From NCBI GenBank assembly GCA_900770805.1, contig CAAGLP010000188.1:1-6734 (forward strand): a DNA stretch of 6,734 nt. Reading direction: 5' to 3'. Below the pieces are notes generated by a model, which saw only the letters and a program-made list of their open reading frames with translations, was not told the origin of the DNA and made no database searches. The position numbers and the translations under genes were made by a program. The DNA comes from an uncultured Paraprevotella sp. GTDB lineage: Bacteria > Bacteroidota > Bacteroidia > Bacteroidales > Bacteroidaceae. Shown here piece by piece: positions 1 through 6,050 of this stretch. Every line of letters begins with the position of its first letter. Position 1 is the stretch's first letter.

Positions 1-163
1 AGGAAGGCCCGGGAGGAATAGGAGGAGGTTGGACGGTCTATGGAAAGCCTAGGGAAGCCTAGGAAGATCTAGGAAATCCTAGGAAACCCTCCTATCCCCC
101 CCCTATCGCTCCTTAATCTCCTTAACCTCCTATCACTCCTTATCGCTCCTTACCACTCCCCCC
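1..163. repeat. Bipartite purine/pyrimidine low-complexity repeat block upstream of mtgA
   Basis: No gene is visible here. Positions 1-86 are purine-rich. From 41 to 90 they form five 10-bp units: TGGAAAGCCT, AGGGAAGCCT, AGGAAGATCT, AGGAAATCCT, AGGAAACCCT. CTAG falls at 49, 59, 69 and 79, exactly one helical turn apart, and three of these are CCTAGG. From 93 to 160 the + strand becomes pyrimidine-rich in units of 8-11 nt beginning TA; TATCGCTCCT occurs identically at 104-113 and 141-150. There is a run of eight C at 96-103 and of six C at 158-163, directly before the start codon. The halves are partly complementary: AGGAGGTT (23-30) pairs with AACCTCCT (124-131), and ATAGGAGG (18-25) pairs with CCTCCTAT at 88-95 or 126-133. 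I see no Bacteroidetes promoter motif in it. Function is unknown. Confidence 0.8.
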
Positions 164-859
164 ATGAAAATACTCAGAAGACTCCGAAATATAATCCGAT
201 GGACAGTATGCCTGTTCTTCCTTAGTTCCATACTGGCAGTATTGGCATACAGGTGGTTGCCGGTGCCGGTAACGCCACTGATGCTGATACGATGCTACCA
301 ACAGATGGGGCGAGGCGAGAAGATACGTCTGAAACATCACTGGGTGGAGATGGACACTGGCATGACACCTGACCTGGCATTGGCCGTGGTGGCGAGTGAA
401 GACCAAAGGTTCACTACCCACAACGGTTTCGACTTTGATGCCATCTCAAAAGCCTGGGACGAGAGGCAAAGCGGGAAACGTTTTCGCGGCGCCAGCACAA
501 TATCCCAACAAACTGCCAAGAACGTGTTTCTATGGCCGGGAGGTGGATGGTTCCGAAAAGGTTTGGAAGCATACTTTACCATTCTGATAGAACTGATGTG
601 GGATAAGCACAGGATAATGGAGGTGTATCTGAACAGCATAGAAATGGGAGACGGCATATATGGTGCCGATGCCGTGGCATGGCAACACTTTGGACGCGGA
701 GCCGAGCGCCTGACACGTGCCAACTGTGCGCTAATAGCCGCCACACTGCCCAACCCGTTGAAGTACAGTTCAAAAGACCCTTCAAGTTACATGTTGCGGA
801 GACAAACGCAGATTATGCGACAGATGAAAAACATAGGCAAAGTGAAATGGGAGGAGTAA
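164..859 (+). CDS. mtgA: Monofunctional biosynthetic peptidoglycan transglycosylase (GT51 family)
   Basis: This enzyme polymerises lipid II into glycan strands on the outer face of the inner membrane; unlike class A penicillin-binding proteins it has no transpeptidase domain. The 231-aa product fits the usual MtgA size. A basic N-terminus (MKILRRLR) precedes one hydrophobic segment at about 14-31, which should be an uncleaved anchor. The GT51 motifs follow in order: ASEDQRF with catalytic Glu79 and then HNGFD, GASTISQQTAKN at 109-120, FRKGLEAYF with the second Glu at 135, and the KHRIMEVYLNSIEMGDGIYG block at 148-167. The 56-residue spacing of the two Glu equals that of the Staphylococcus aureus enzyme (E100, E156) as I recall it. 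The ATG at 164 is the natural start because the anchor begins immediately after it, although six C precede it and there is no ribosome-binding site. The next gene starts 186 bp downstream with its own predicted promoter. The family call is very secure; regulation by the repeat block upstream is not shown. Confidence 0.96.
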   Translation: MKILRRLRNIIRWTVCLFFLSSILAVLAYRWLPVPVTPLMLIRCYQQMGRGEKIRLKHHWVEMDTGMTPDLALAVVASEDQRFTTHNGFDFDAISKAWDERQSGKRFRGASTISQQTAKNVFLWPGGGWFRKGLEAYFTILIELMWDKHRIMEVYLNSIEMGDGIYGADAVAWQHFGRGAERLTRANCALIAATLPNPLKYSSKDPSSYMLRRQTQIMRQMKNIGKVKWEE

Positions 860-968
860 AATGGATTTAGCTCGCTAACTGCTATTTATTCAAGGAGAAA
901 CAACAAACACAGGAGCTTGTTGCAGCACCGATAAAGACATGCAACATTCATCTTTTTGTCACTTCTAC

Positions 969-999
969 TTTGCAAATACGCAAAAAAAGTGTATCTTTG
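969..999 (+). promoter_or_regulatory. Bacteroidetes-type primary-sigma promoter for the ATPase gene
   Basis: TTTG at 969-972 and TATCTTTG at 992-999 match the Bacteroidetes -33 box (TTTG) and -7 box (TAnnTTTG), with a 19-nt spacer, which is in the normal range. Transcription would begin near 1004-1008. An inverted repeat TTTGC (969-973), six bases, GCAAA (980-984) covers the -33 box and could be an operator. CTTTGC is also repeated at 968-973 and 995-1000, once over each box. The match is seen in the sequence; activity and any repressor are inferred. Confidence 0.75.
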
Positions 1000-1001
1000 C
1001 C

Positions 1002-1034
1002 TACGTTATCAATACGTTCCGAACACGTAAATAC
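1002..1034. repeat. Short 11-bp-phased repeat at the predicted transcription start
   Basis: Three imperfect 11-bp units follow the -7 box: TACGTTATCAA (1002-1012), TACGTTCCGAA (1013-1023), CACGTAAATAC (1024-1034). ACGT recurs at 1003, 1014 and 1025. The first two units share eight of eleven positions; the third is looser. It covers the expected start of the transcript and most of its leader. With so few units, chance cannot be excluded. Confidence 0.4.
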
Positions 1035-1045
1035 GACCTGTAAGT

Positions 1046-2227
1046 ATGTTGGAGACCTTATTCAGAACGCACCAGTATCTGTTGGAGCACATGGGAGAAC
1101 CCGTGCGTCGCTCCTTGATGGACGAAATAAATTGGCGTGACCGCCTTATCGGAATAAAAGGCAGCCGAGGCGTTGGCAAGACCACCTTCCTGCTGCAATA
1201 TGCCAAGGAAAATTTCTCGTCCAATGACAGAAGATGCCTGTATGTAAACATGAACAACTTCTTCTTCCAGACTTACAGCCTGGTGAAGTTTGCCGGAGAG
1301 TTCTACAAGGCCGGAGGACAGGTGTTGCTGATAGACCAGATTTTCAAACTGTCGGGATGGAGTCATGTGCTGCACGAGTGCTACGAGAAGTTCCCCATGC
1401 TGAAGATTGTATTTACCGGAAGCACGGTAATGAGACTGAAGGATGAAAATCCGGAACTGAATGGAATATGCCGAAGCTACAGTCTGAGAGGCTTCTCGTT
1501 CCGCGAATACCTGAACATCAAGGCTGGCACAAACATAAAGCCATATACACTACGCGAACTAATGAACAGGCACGAGCGCATTGCCAAGGAGGTGTGCGAG
1601 CAGTGCAATCCATTGGAACATTTTCAGGCTTATCTGCATCACGGATACTATCCTTTCTTCCTGGATAAAAGGAACTTCAGCGAAAACCTGCTGAAGGTGA
1701 TGAACATGATGATAGAGGTGGACATATTGCTCATAAACCAAATGGAGCAGAAAAACCTCAACAGAATAAAGAGATTGCTTTATCTGCTGGCAACAGGAAG
1801 CACAGGAGCACCCAACGTGAGCCAACTGGCAACGGAAGTGCAGACCTCAAGAACAACAATAATGAACTACATGAAGTTCCTGGGTGACGCACGTTTGGTG
1901 AACATGATATACCGCAAGGGAGAGGAGTTCCCCAAGAAGCCTGCCCGACTGATGATGCACAACACAAACCTGATGCACGGACTGACCCCTGGACGCGTAA
2001 ACCGCCAGGATATGATGGAGACATATTTCCACAACGCAGTATCAGGAAAGCACAAGATAAACGTGGGCGACAGGTCCTGCAACTTCATCCTGGACGGAAA
2101 AACACGCTTCCGCATACATGACGAGGTGCCCAAACGCAAATCCACTGAAGTTATCTACGTATGCACAGACCGACAAGTGGGAGAAGGAATGGAAGTGCCT
2201 CTATGGATGTTCGGACTGATTTACTAG
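1046..2227 (+). CDS. AAA_14/DUF4143-type ATPase with altered Walker B and degenerate nuclease-like tail
   Basis: This 393-aa protein has the architecture of the large Bacteroidetes family of P-loop ATPases related to archaeal-type ATPases; their biological role is unknown. The P-loop GSRGVGKTT starts at residue 39 (Lys45, Thr46). Walker B is LLIDQI at 94-99: Asp97 is present but the usual catalytic Glu is Gln98. The sensor-like VFTGST is at 122-127, and the family hallmark SLRGFSFREYL is at 146-156. A winged-helix-like segment lies at about 240-290, with VSQLATEVQTSRTTIMNYM at 258-276. The C-terminus (about 320-393) aligns by eye with the PD-(D/E)XK-like domain of relatives and ends in the typical PLWMFGLIY. 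Where relatives have an Asp and a Glu in this domain, I read Asn346 and Arg356, so nuclease chemistry is doubtful. The ATG at 1046 lies about 40 nt after a good promoter, without a Shine-Dalgarno sequence. Its Arg codons are mixed (CGC, CGA, AGA, AGG), unlike those of nifJ. The family is secure; function is not assigned. Confidence 0.88.
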   Translation: MLETLFRTHQYLLEHMGEPVRRSLMDEINWRDRLIGIKGSRGVGKTTFLLQYAKENFSSNDRRCLYVNMNNFFFQTYSLVKFAGEFYKAGGQVLLIDQIFKLSGWSHVLHECYEKFPMLKIVFTGSTVMRLKDENPELNGICRSYSLRGFSFREYLNIKAGTNIKPYTLRELMNRHERIAKEVCEQCNPLEHFQAYLHHGYYPFFLDKRNFSENLLKVMNMMIEVDILLINQMEQKNLNRIKRLLYLLATGSTGAPNVSQLATEVQTSRTTIMNYMKFLGDARLVNMIYRKGEEFPKKPARLMMHNTNLMHGLTPGRVNRQDMMETYFHNAVSGKHKINVGDRSCNFILDGKTRFRIHDEVPKRKSTEVIYVCTDRQVGEGMEVPLWMFGLIY

Positions 2228-2241
2228 AAATATTATAGTTG
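2210..2241 (+). promoter_or_regulatory. Weak candidate promoter for nifJ
   Basis: TTCG (2210-2213) and TATAGTTG (2234-2241) are separated by 20 nt. Each differs by one base from the Bacteroidetes TTTG and TAnnTTTG boxes. It overlaps the end of the ATPase gene and would start the nifJ transcript near 2246-2250, putting the 9-bp repeat block in the leader. It is the best match I found before nifJ, but the match is imperfect. Confidence 0.3.
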
Positions 2242-2295
2242 CTAAGATTCCATAGATTCTATAGAAACTATAGATTCTATAAACCTTATAAAAAA
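2242..2295. repeat. 9-bp tandem repeat in the nifJ leader
   Basis: Six consecutive 9-bp units: CTAAGATTC (2242), CATAGATTC (2251), TATAGAAAC (2260), TATAGATTC (2269), TATAAACCT (2278), TATAAAAAA (2287). The consensus is about TATAGATTC. It contains the perfect 10-bp palindrome TTCTATAGAA at 2257-2266, so the units can also pair with each other. Read in the nifJ frame it would encode a three-residue pattern (HRF, YRN, YRF, YKP, YKK). This is an artefact of a period divisible by three and not part of the enzyme. The role is unknown. Confidence 0.75.
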
Positions 2296-2316
2296 AGAAA
2301 ACAATTCATTAACAAT

Positions 2317-2333
2317 TCAGGCCGAGAGCCTGA
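2317..2333 (+). promoter_or_regulatory. Small hairpin in the nifJ 5' leader
   Basis: TCAGGC (2317-2322) pairs perfectly with GCCTGA (2328-2333) around the 5-nt loop CGAGA, ending 19 nt before the nifJ ATG. The rest of the leader is A-rich and unstructured, so this is the only clear fold there. It could affect message stability or ribosome access. There is no U-run, so it is not an intrinsic terminator. Confidence 0.4.
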
Positions 2334-2352
2334 TGATAAAACAACAATAACA

Positions 2353-5300
2353 ATGGCAAAAGAAAAGAAATTTGTGACATGGGATGGTAACACCTGTGCC
2401 GGACATGTGGCTTACATGTTCAGTGAGGTTGCCGCCATCTACCCCATCACTCCTTCGTCTCCTATGGCGGAGCATGTGGACGAGTGGGCTGCACAGGGCA
2501 GAAAGAATCTGTTCGGCGATACAGTCCTGGTTCAGGAAATGCAGTCTGAAGCCGGTGCTGCCGGTGCCGTTCATGGCTCTTTGCAGGCAGGTGCGCTGAC
2601 ATCTACCTTCACTGCCAGCCAGGGTCTCCTGCTGATGATTCCCAATATGTACAAAATTGCCGGTGAGTTGCTGCCCAGCGTATTCCACGTGAGCGCACGT
2701 ACTGTGGCAACACACTCTCTGTGTATCTTCGGTGACCACAGCGACGTGATGGCTTGCCGCCAGACCGGTTTCGCAATGCTGGCAGAAGGTAGCGTACAGG
2801 AGGTTATGGACCTGAGCGCTGTGGCACATCTGGCTGCCATAGAGGCTCGTGTACCCTTCATCAACTTCTTCGACGGTTTCCGTACTTCCCATGAGTACCA
2901 GAAGGTGGAACTGATAGAGGACGACGACGTACGCGATCTGGTGGACATGAAGGCTGTGAGCGAGTTCCGTTCTCGTGCACTGAACCCCGAGCGCCCCATT
3001 GCTAAGGGTATGGCTGAGAACCCCGAGACTTTCTTTGCACACCGTGAAAGCTGCAACAGATATTACGATACAGTTCCCGCCATCGTGGAGAAATATATGG
3101 CCGCTATCAGCGAGCGTACAGGACGCAAGTACGACCTGTTTACATATTATGGTGCCGAGGATGCTGAGAACATCATCATCCTGATGGGTTCTGCCACCGA
3201 GGCTGCCCGTGAGGCTATTGACCATGCCAACGCTAACGGCAAGAAGTATGGTATGATCAGCGTTCATCTGTATCGTCCCTTCTCTGTGAAGCACCTGCTG
3301 AAGGCTGTGCCTGCAAACTGCAAGCGTATTGCCGTTCTGGATCGCACCAAGGAACCCGGAAGCAACGGTGAACCTCTGTTGCTGGACGTTAAGGATGCAT
3401 TCTATGGTATGGAGAACGCTCCTCTTATAGTAGGCGGCCGTTATGGTCTGGGAAGTGCCGACGTTACTCCCACCATGATACTGGGTGTATTCGAGAACCT
3501 GGAATTGGCACAGCCCAAGGACCACTTCACTGTGGGTATCGTTGACGACCTGACATTCACTTCTCTGCCCAAGAAGGAAGAGATGGCTCTGGGTGGCAAG
3601 GGTATCTTCGAGGCCAAGTTCTTCGGTCTGGGTGCCGACGGTACTGTGGGTGCCAACAAGAACTCTGTGAAGATTATCGGTGACAATACCAACAAGTACT
3701 GTCAGGCATACTTCTCTTATGACTCAAAGAAGAGCGGTGGCTTTACCTGTTCTCACCTGCGCTTCGGTGACACTCCCATCCGTAGCACATACCAGATCAA
3801 GACTCCCAATTTCGTGGCATGCCACGTTCAGGCTTATCTGCGCATGTACGACGTGATACGCGGTCTGCAACCCGGTGGACAGTTCCTGCTGAACACTATC
3901 TTCGAGGGTGAGGAATTGGTTAACTTTATCCCCAACAACCTGAAGAAGTACTTCGCTGAGAAGAACATCACCGTTTACTATATCAACGCAACTAAGATTG
4001 CTCAGGAGATTGGTCTGGGCAACCGTACAAATACCATCCTGCAGTCTGCATTCTTCCGTATTACAGAGGTTATCCCCGTGGAACTGGCTGTAGAGCAGAT
4101 GAAGAAGGCTATCGTGAAGTCTTACGGAAAGAAGGGTGAGGATGTTGTAAACATGAACTTTGCTGCCGTGGATCGTGGTGGCGAATACAAGCTTCTGGCG
4201 GTAGATCCCGCATGGGCTAACCTACCTGCTGATGAGGCACCCAAGTATGACGAACCCGAATACATCACCAGCCTGGTACGTCCCATCAATGCACAGAACG
4301 GCGATTTGCTGCCTGTAAGTGCATACAAGGGCATTGAGGACGGTGCATGGGAACAGGGTACCTCTGCTTTCGAAAAGCGTGGCGTTGCCGGCTTCGTTCC
4401 CGTATGGAACAGCGAGAACTGTATCCAGTGTAACAAGTGTGCATTTGTTTGTCCTCATGCTGCCATCCGTCCTATCGTAATGACCGACGAGGAACTGGCT
4501 GGTTACGAAGGTGAGAGCATTGAAATGAAGGCTCCTGCCACTATGAAGGGTATGCATTTCGTTATCGCAGTGGACGACAAGGACTGTCTGGGTTGCGGCA
4601 ACTGTGCCGATGTATGTCCCGGCAATCCCAAGAAGGGCGTGGCTCTGACAATGAAGGCCTACGACGATTCTTCCGAGGAGGCTCAGAAGAATGCCGCCGA
4701 CTGGAAGTACTTCATGCAGAAGGTAACCAACAAGCAGCATCTGGTAGACATCAAGCAGAGTCCCAAGAACAGCCAGTTTGCACAGCCTCTGTTTGAGTTC
4801 AGCGGTGCTTGTTCTGGTTGCGGTGAGACTCCATACGTGAAGCTCATCAGCCAGTTGTTCGGTGACCGCCAGATGGTGGCTAACGCTACAGGTTGCTCTT
4901 CTATCTATTCTGGTTCTATCCCCTCTACCCCATACACCAAGAACGCCGAAGGTCATGGTCCCGCATGGGCTAACTCTCTGTTTGAGGACTTCTGTGAGTT
5001 CGGTCTGGGTATGGTATTGGCCAACAAGAAGATGAAGGCACGCATCAATGACCTGCTGAATGAAGCTATAGCTTCCGATGAGGCTCCTGCTGAATTCAAG
5101 GCTGCTGCACAGCAGTGGATAGAAGGCCAGAATGACACCGATGCTTCAAAGGCAGCAGCTGCAGTGCTGAAGCCCATGATTGCCGCTGGTGCCGAGGCAG
5201 GCTGCCCTGTTTGCCAGCAACTGAAGGAACTGGATCACTATCTGGTTAAGCGCAGCCAGTGGATTATCGGTGGTGACGGCGCTTCCTACGACATCGGTTA

Positions 5301-5919
5301 CGGTGGTCTGGACCACGTCATCGGCTCTGGCGAGGATGTGAACATCTTCGTACTCGATACTGAGGTTTATTCAAATACCGGTGGTCAGGCTTCCAAGGCT
5401 ACTCCTATCGGTGCCATTGCACAGTTTGCTGCTAACGGCAAGCGCGTTGGCAAGAAGGATCTGGGTCTGATGCAGGCAACATACGGCAATGTATATGTAG
5501 CTCAGGTGGCTATGGGTGCTGACCAGGCACAGTGTCTGAAGGCTATCCGCGAGGCTGAGGCTTGGAACGGTCCTTCATTGGTAATAGCTTATGCTCCCTG
5601 TATCAACCACGGCTTGAAGGCCAAGGGCGGCATGGGCAAGAGCCAGGCCGAGGAGGCTAAGGCTGTAGAATGCGGCTACTGGCACTTGTGGCGCTACAAC
5701 CCTGCCTTGGGCGACGAGGGCAAGAACCCATTCCAGCTGGACAGCAAGGAACCTGCTTGGGATAAGTTCCAGGACTTCCTGGAGGGTGAGGTTCGCTTCC
5801 TCTCTTTGAAGAAGGCAGCTCCTCAGGAGGCTCAGGAACTGTTTGATGCTTGTAAGGAGGCTGCACAGCGTCGCTACAAGTCATACATCCGCAAGACTCA
5901 GGAAGACTGGTCATTGTAA
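2353..5919 (+). CDS. nifJ: Pyruvate:ferredoxin (flavodoxin) oxidoreductase, single-chain homodimeric type
   Basis: This cytoplasmic enzyme converts pyruvate and CoA to acetyl-CoA and CO2 and passes two electrons to ferredoxin, a core step of anaerobic energy metabolism. The product is 1188 aa. The pyrimidine-side thiamine-diphosphate domain has YPITPSSP (Thr33), VQEMQSEAGAAG with activating Glu66, and Arg116. Two ferredoxin-like clusters use Cys690/693/696/700 and Cys745/748/751/755. The proximal cluster uses Cys820, Cys823, Cys848 and Cys1083. The diphosphate-binding motif runs from GDG (974-976) to NTGG (Asn1008). All of these correspond to residues of the Desulfovibrio africanus enzyme. 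The protein ends soon after the core and lacks most of the C-terminal extension that protects that enzyme from oxygen. An open frame reaches back to a TTG at 2239, but those 38 codons are repeat and leader; MAKEKKFVTWDGNTCAGH is the family N-terminus, preceded by an A-rich leader. Strong CTG, GGT and CGT bias suggests high expression. No ligand I checked is missing. Confidence 0.98.
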   Translation: MAKEKKFVTWDGNTCAGHVAYMFSEVAAIYPITPSSPMAEHVDEWAAQGRKNLFGDTVLVQEMQSEAGAAGAVHGSLQAGALTSTFTASQGLLLMIPNMYKIAGELLPSVFHVSARTVATHSLCIFGDHSDVMACRQTGFAMLAEGSVQEVMDLSAVAHLAAIEARVPFINFFDGFRTSHEYQKVELIEDDDVRDLVDMKAVSEFRSRALNPERPIAKGMAENPETFFAHRESCNRYYDTVPAIVEKYMAAISERTGRKYDLFTYYGAEDAENIIILMGSATEAAREAIDHANANGKKYGMISVHLYRPFSVKHLLKAVPANCKRIAVLDRTKEPGSNGEPLLLDVKDAFYGMENAPLIVGGRYGLGSADVTPTMILGVFENLELAQPKDHFTVGIVDDLTFTSLPKKEEMALGGKGIFEAKFFGLGADGTVGANKNSVKIIGDNTNKYCQAYFSYDSKKSGGFTCSHLRFGDTPIRSTYQIKTPNFVACHVQAYLRMYDVIRGLQPGGQFLLNTIFEGEELVNFIPNNLKKYFAEKNITVYYINATKIAQEIGLGNRTNTILQSAFFRITEVIPVELAVEQMKKAIVKSYGKKGEDVVNMNFAAVDRGGEYKLLAVDPAWANLPADEAPKYDEPEYITSLVRPINAQNGDLLPVSAYKGIEDGAWEQGTSAFEKRGVAGFVPVWNSENCIQCNKCAFVCPHAAIRPIVMTDEELAGYEGESIEMKAPATMKGMHFVIAVDDKDCLGCGNCADVCPGNPKKGVALTMKAYDDSSEEAQKNAADWKYFMQKVTNKQHLVDIKQSPKNSQFAQPLFEFSGACSGCGETPYVKLISQLFGDRQMVANATGCSSIYSGSIPSTPYTKNAEGHGPAWANSLFEDFCEFGLGMVLANKKMKARINDLLNEAIASDEAPAEFKAAAQQWIEGQNDTDASKAAAAVLKPMIAAGAEAGCPVCQQLKELDHYLVKRSQWIIGGDGASYDIGYGGLDHVIGSGEDVNIFVLDTEVYSNTGGQASKATPIGAIAQFAANGKRVGKKDLGLMQATYGNVYVAQVAMGADQAQCLKAIREAEAWNGPSLVIAYAPCINHGLKAKGGMGKSQAEEAKAVECGYWHLWRYNPALGDEGKNPFQLDSKEPAWDKFQDFLEGEVRFLSLKKAAPQEAQELFDACKEAAQRRYKSYIRKTQEDWSL

Positions 5920-5952
5920 TTATTGATGCATACAAGCATATAATCTATGATA

Positions 5953-5986
5953 AGACACCTCTTCGCCATGGCGCGAAGAGGTGTCT
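5953..5986 (+). terminator. Strong hairpin after nifJ, probable terminator or mRNA 3'-end stabiliser
   Basis: AGACACCTCTTCGC (5953-5966) and GCGAAGAGGTGTCT (5973-5986) form an uninterrupted 14-bp stem with the 6-nt loop CATGGC, 33 nt after the nifJ stop. No U-run follows (ACAACAATAAAGG), and none follows on the other strand, so it is not a textbook intrinsic terminator. Position and stability still favour a role at the 3' end of the nifJ message, by termination or by blocking 3' exonucleases. Confidence 0.7.
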
Positions 5987-6003
5987 ACAACAATAAAGGT
6001 AAG

Positions 6004-6026
6004 TGGCCTAATTAGGTAACAGGCCA
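6004..6026. promoter_or_regulatory. Nested palindromes upstream of the channel gene
   Basis: TGGCCT (6004-6009) and AGGCCA (6021-6026) form a 6-bp stem with an 11-nt loop. The perfect palindrome CCTAATTAGG (6007-6016) overlaps its left arm, so the two folds exclude each other. AATTAGGTAA inside this element (6010-6019) recurs at 6058-6067 in the first codons of the gene. This could be a protein-binding site or an alternative leader fold; nothing shows which. Confidence 0.35.
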
Positions 6027-6050
6027 ATAATAATATATAAGGTAAAAAAG

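Larger units (their letters stand above)
860..1045. other. Intergenic region between mtgA and the ATPase gene
   Basis: No coding region is visible. The first 100 bases contain no convincing terminator for mtgA; the only stem is a weak CAACAA (901-906) with TTGTTG (917-922) around a 10-nt loop. The right half holds the promoter at 969-999 and a short 11-bp repeat at 1002-1034, both described separately. The 5' untranslated region of the ATPase would be about 40 nt. Confidence 0.6.
5920..6050. other. Intergenic region between nifJ and the channel gene
   Basis: No gene is visible. It starts with a small possible stem ATGC (5926-5929) and GCAT (5936-5939), then the strong 14-bp hairpin, then palindromes before the channel start. 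I find no TAnnTTTG box, so the channel gene either uses another promoter type or depends on read-through from nifJ. Confidence 0.6.

Noticed and set aside
41..160. Possible CRISPR array
   Set aside because: The units are 8-11 bp, degenerate and directly adjacent, with no unique spacers and no cas genes nearby.
337..753. A 138-codon minus-strand open frame inside mtgA
   Set aside because: It is opposite all the conserved GT51 motifs and has no recognisable protein features.
966..972. TACTTTG as an alternative -7 promoter box
   Set aside because: It is one base short of TAnnTTTG and has no TTTG box at a suitable distance upstream; the 969-999 arrangement fits far better.
1847..2145. Several overlapping minus-strand frames at the 3' end of the ATPase gene
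   Set aside because: They are short, overlap one another in different frames and show no domain, so they are shadows of the coding strand.
2317..3525. A 402-codon open frame on the minus strand inside nifJ
   Set aside because: It lies fully opposite the secure nifJ reading and its translation shows no recognisable domain. Strong codon bias in the sense strand commonly leaves such long antisense frames open. The same applies to the 244-codon minus-strand frame at 4222-4956.
1046..5919. A defence or metabolic operon linking the ATPase to nifJ
   Set aside because: The genes are separated by 125 bp of repeats, differ in codon use and have no known functional link. Adjacency alone is not enough.
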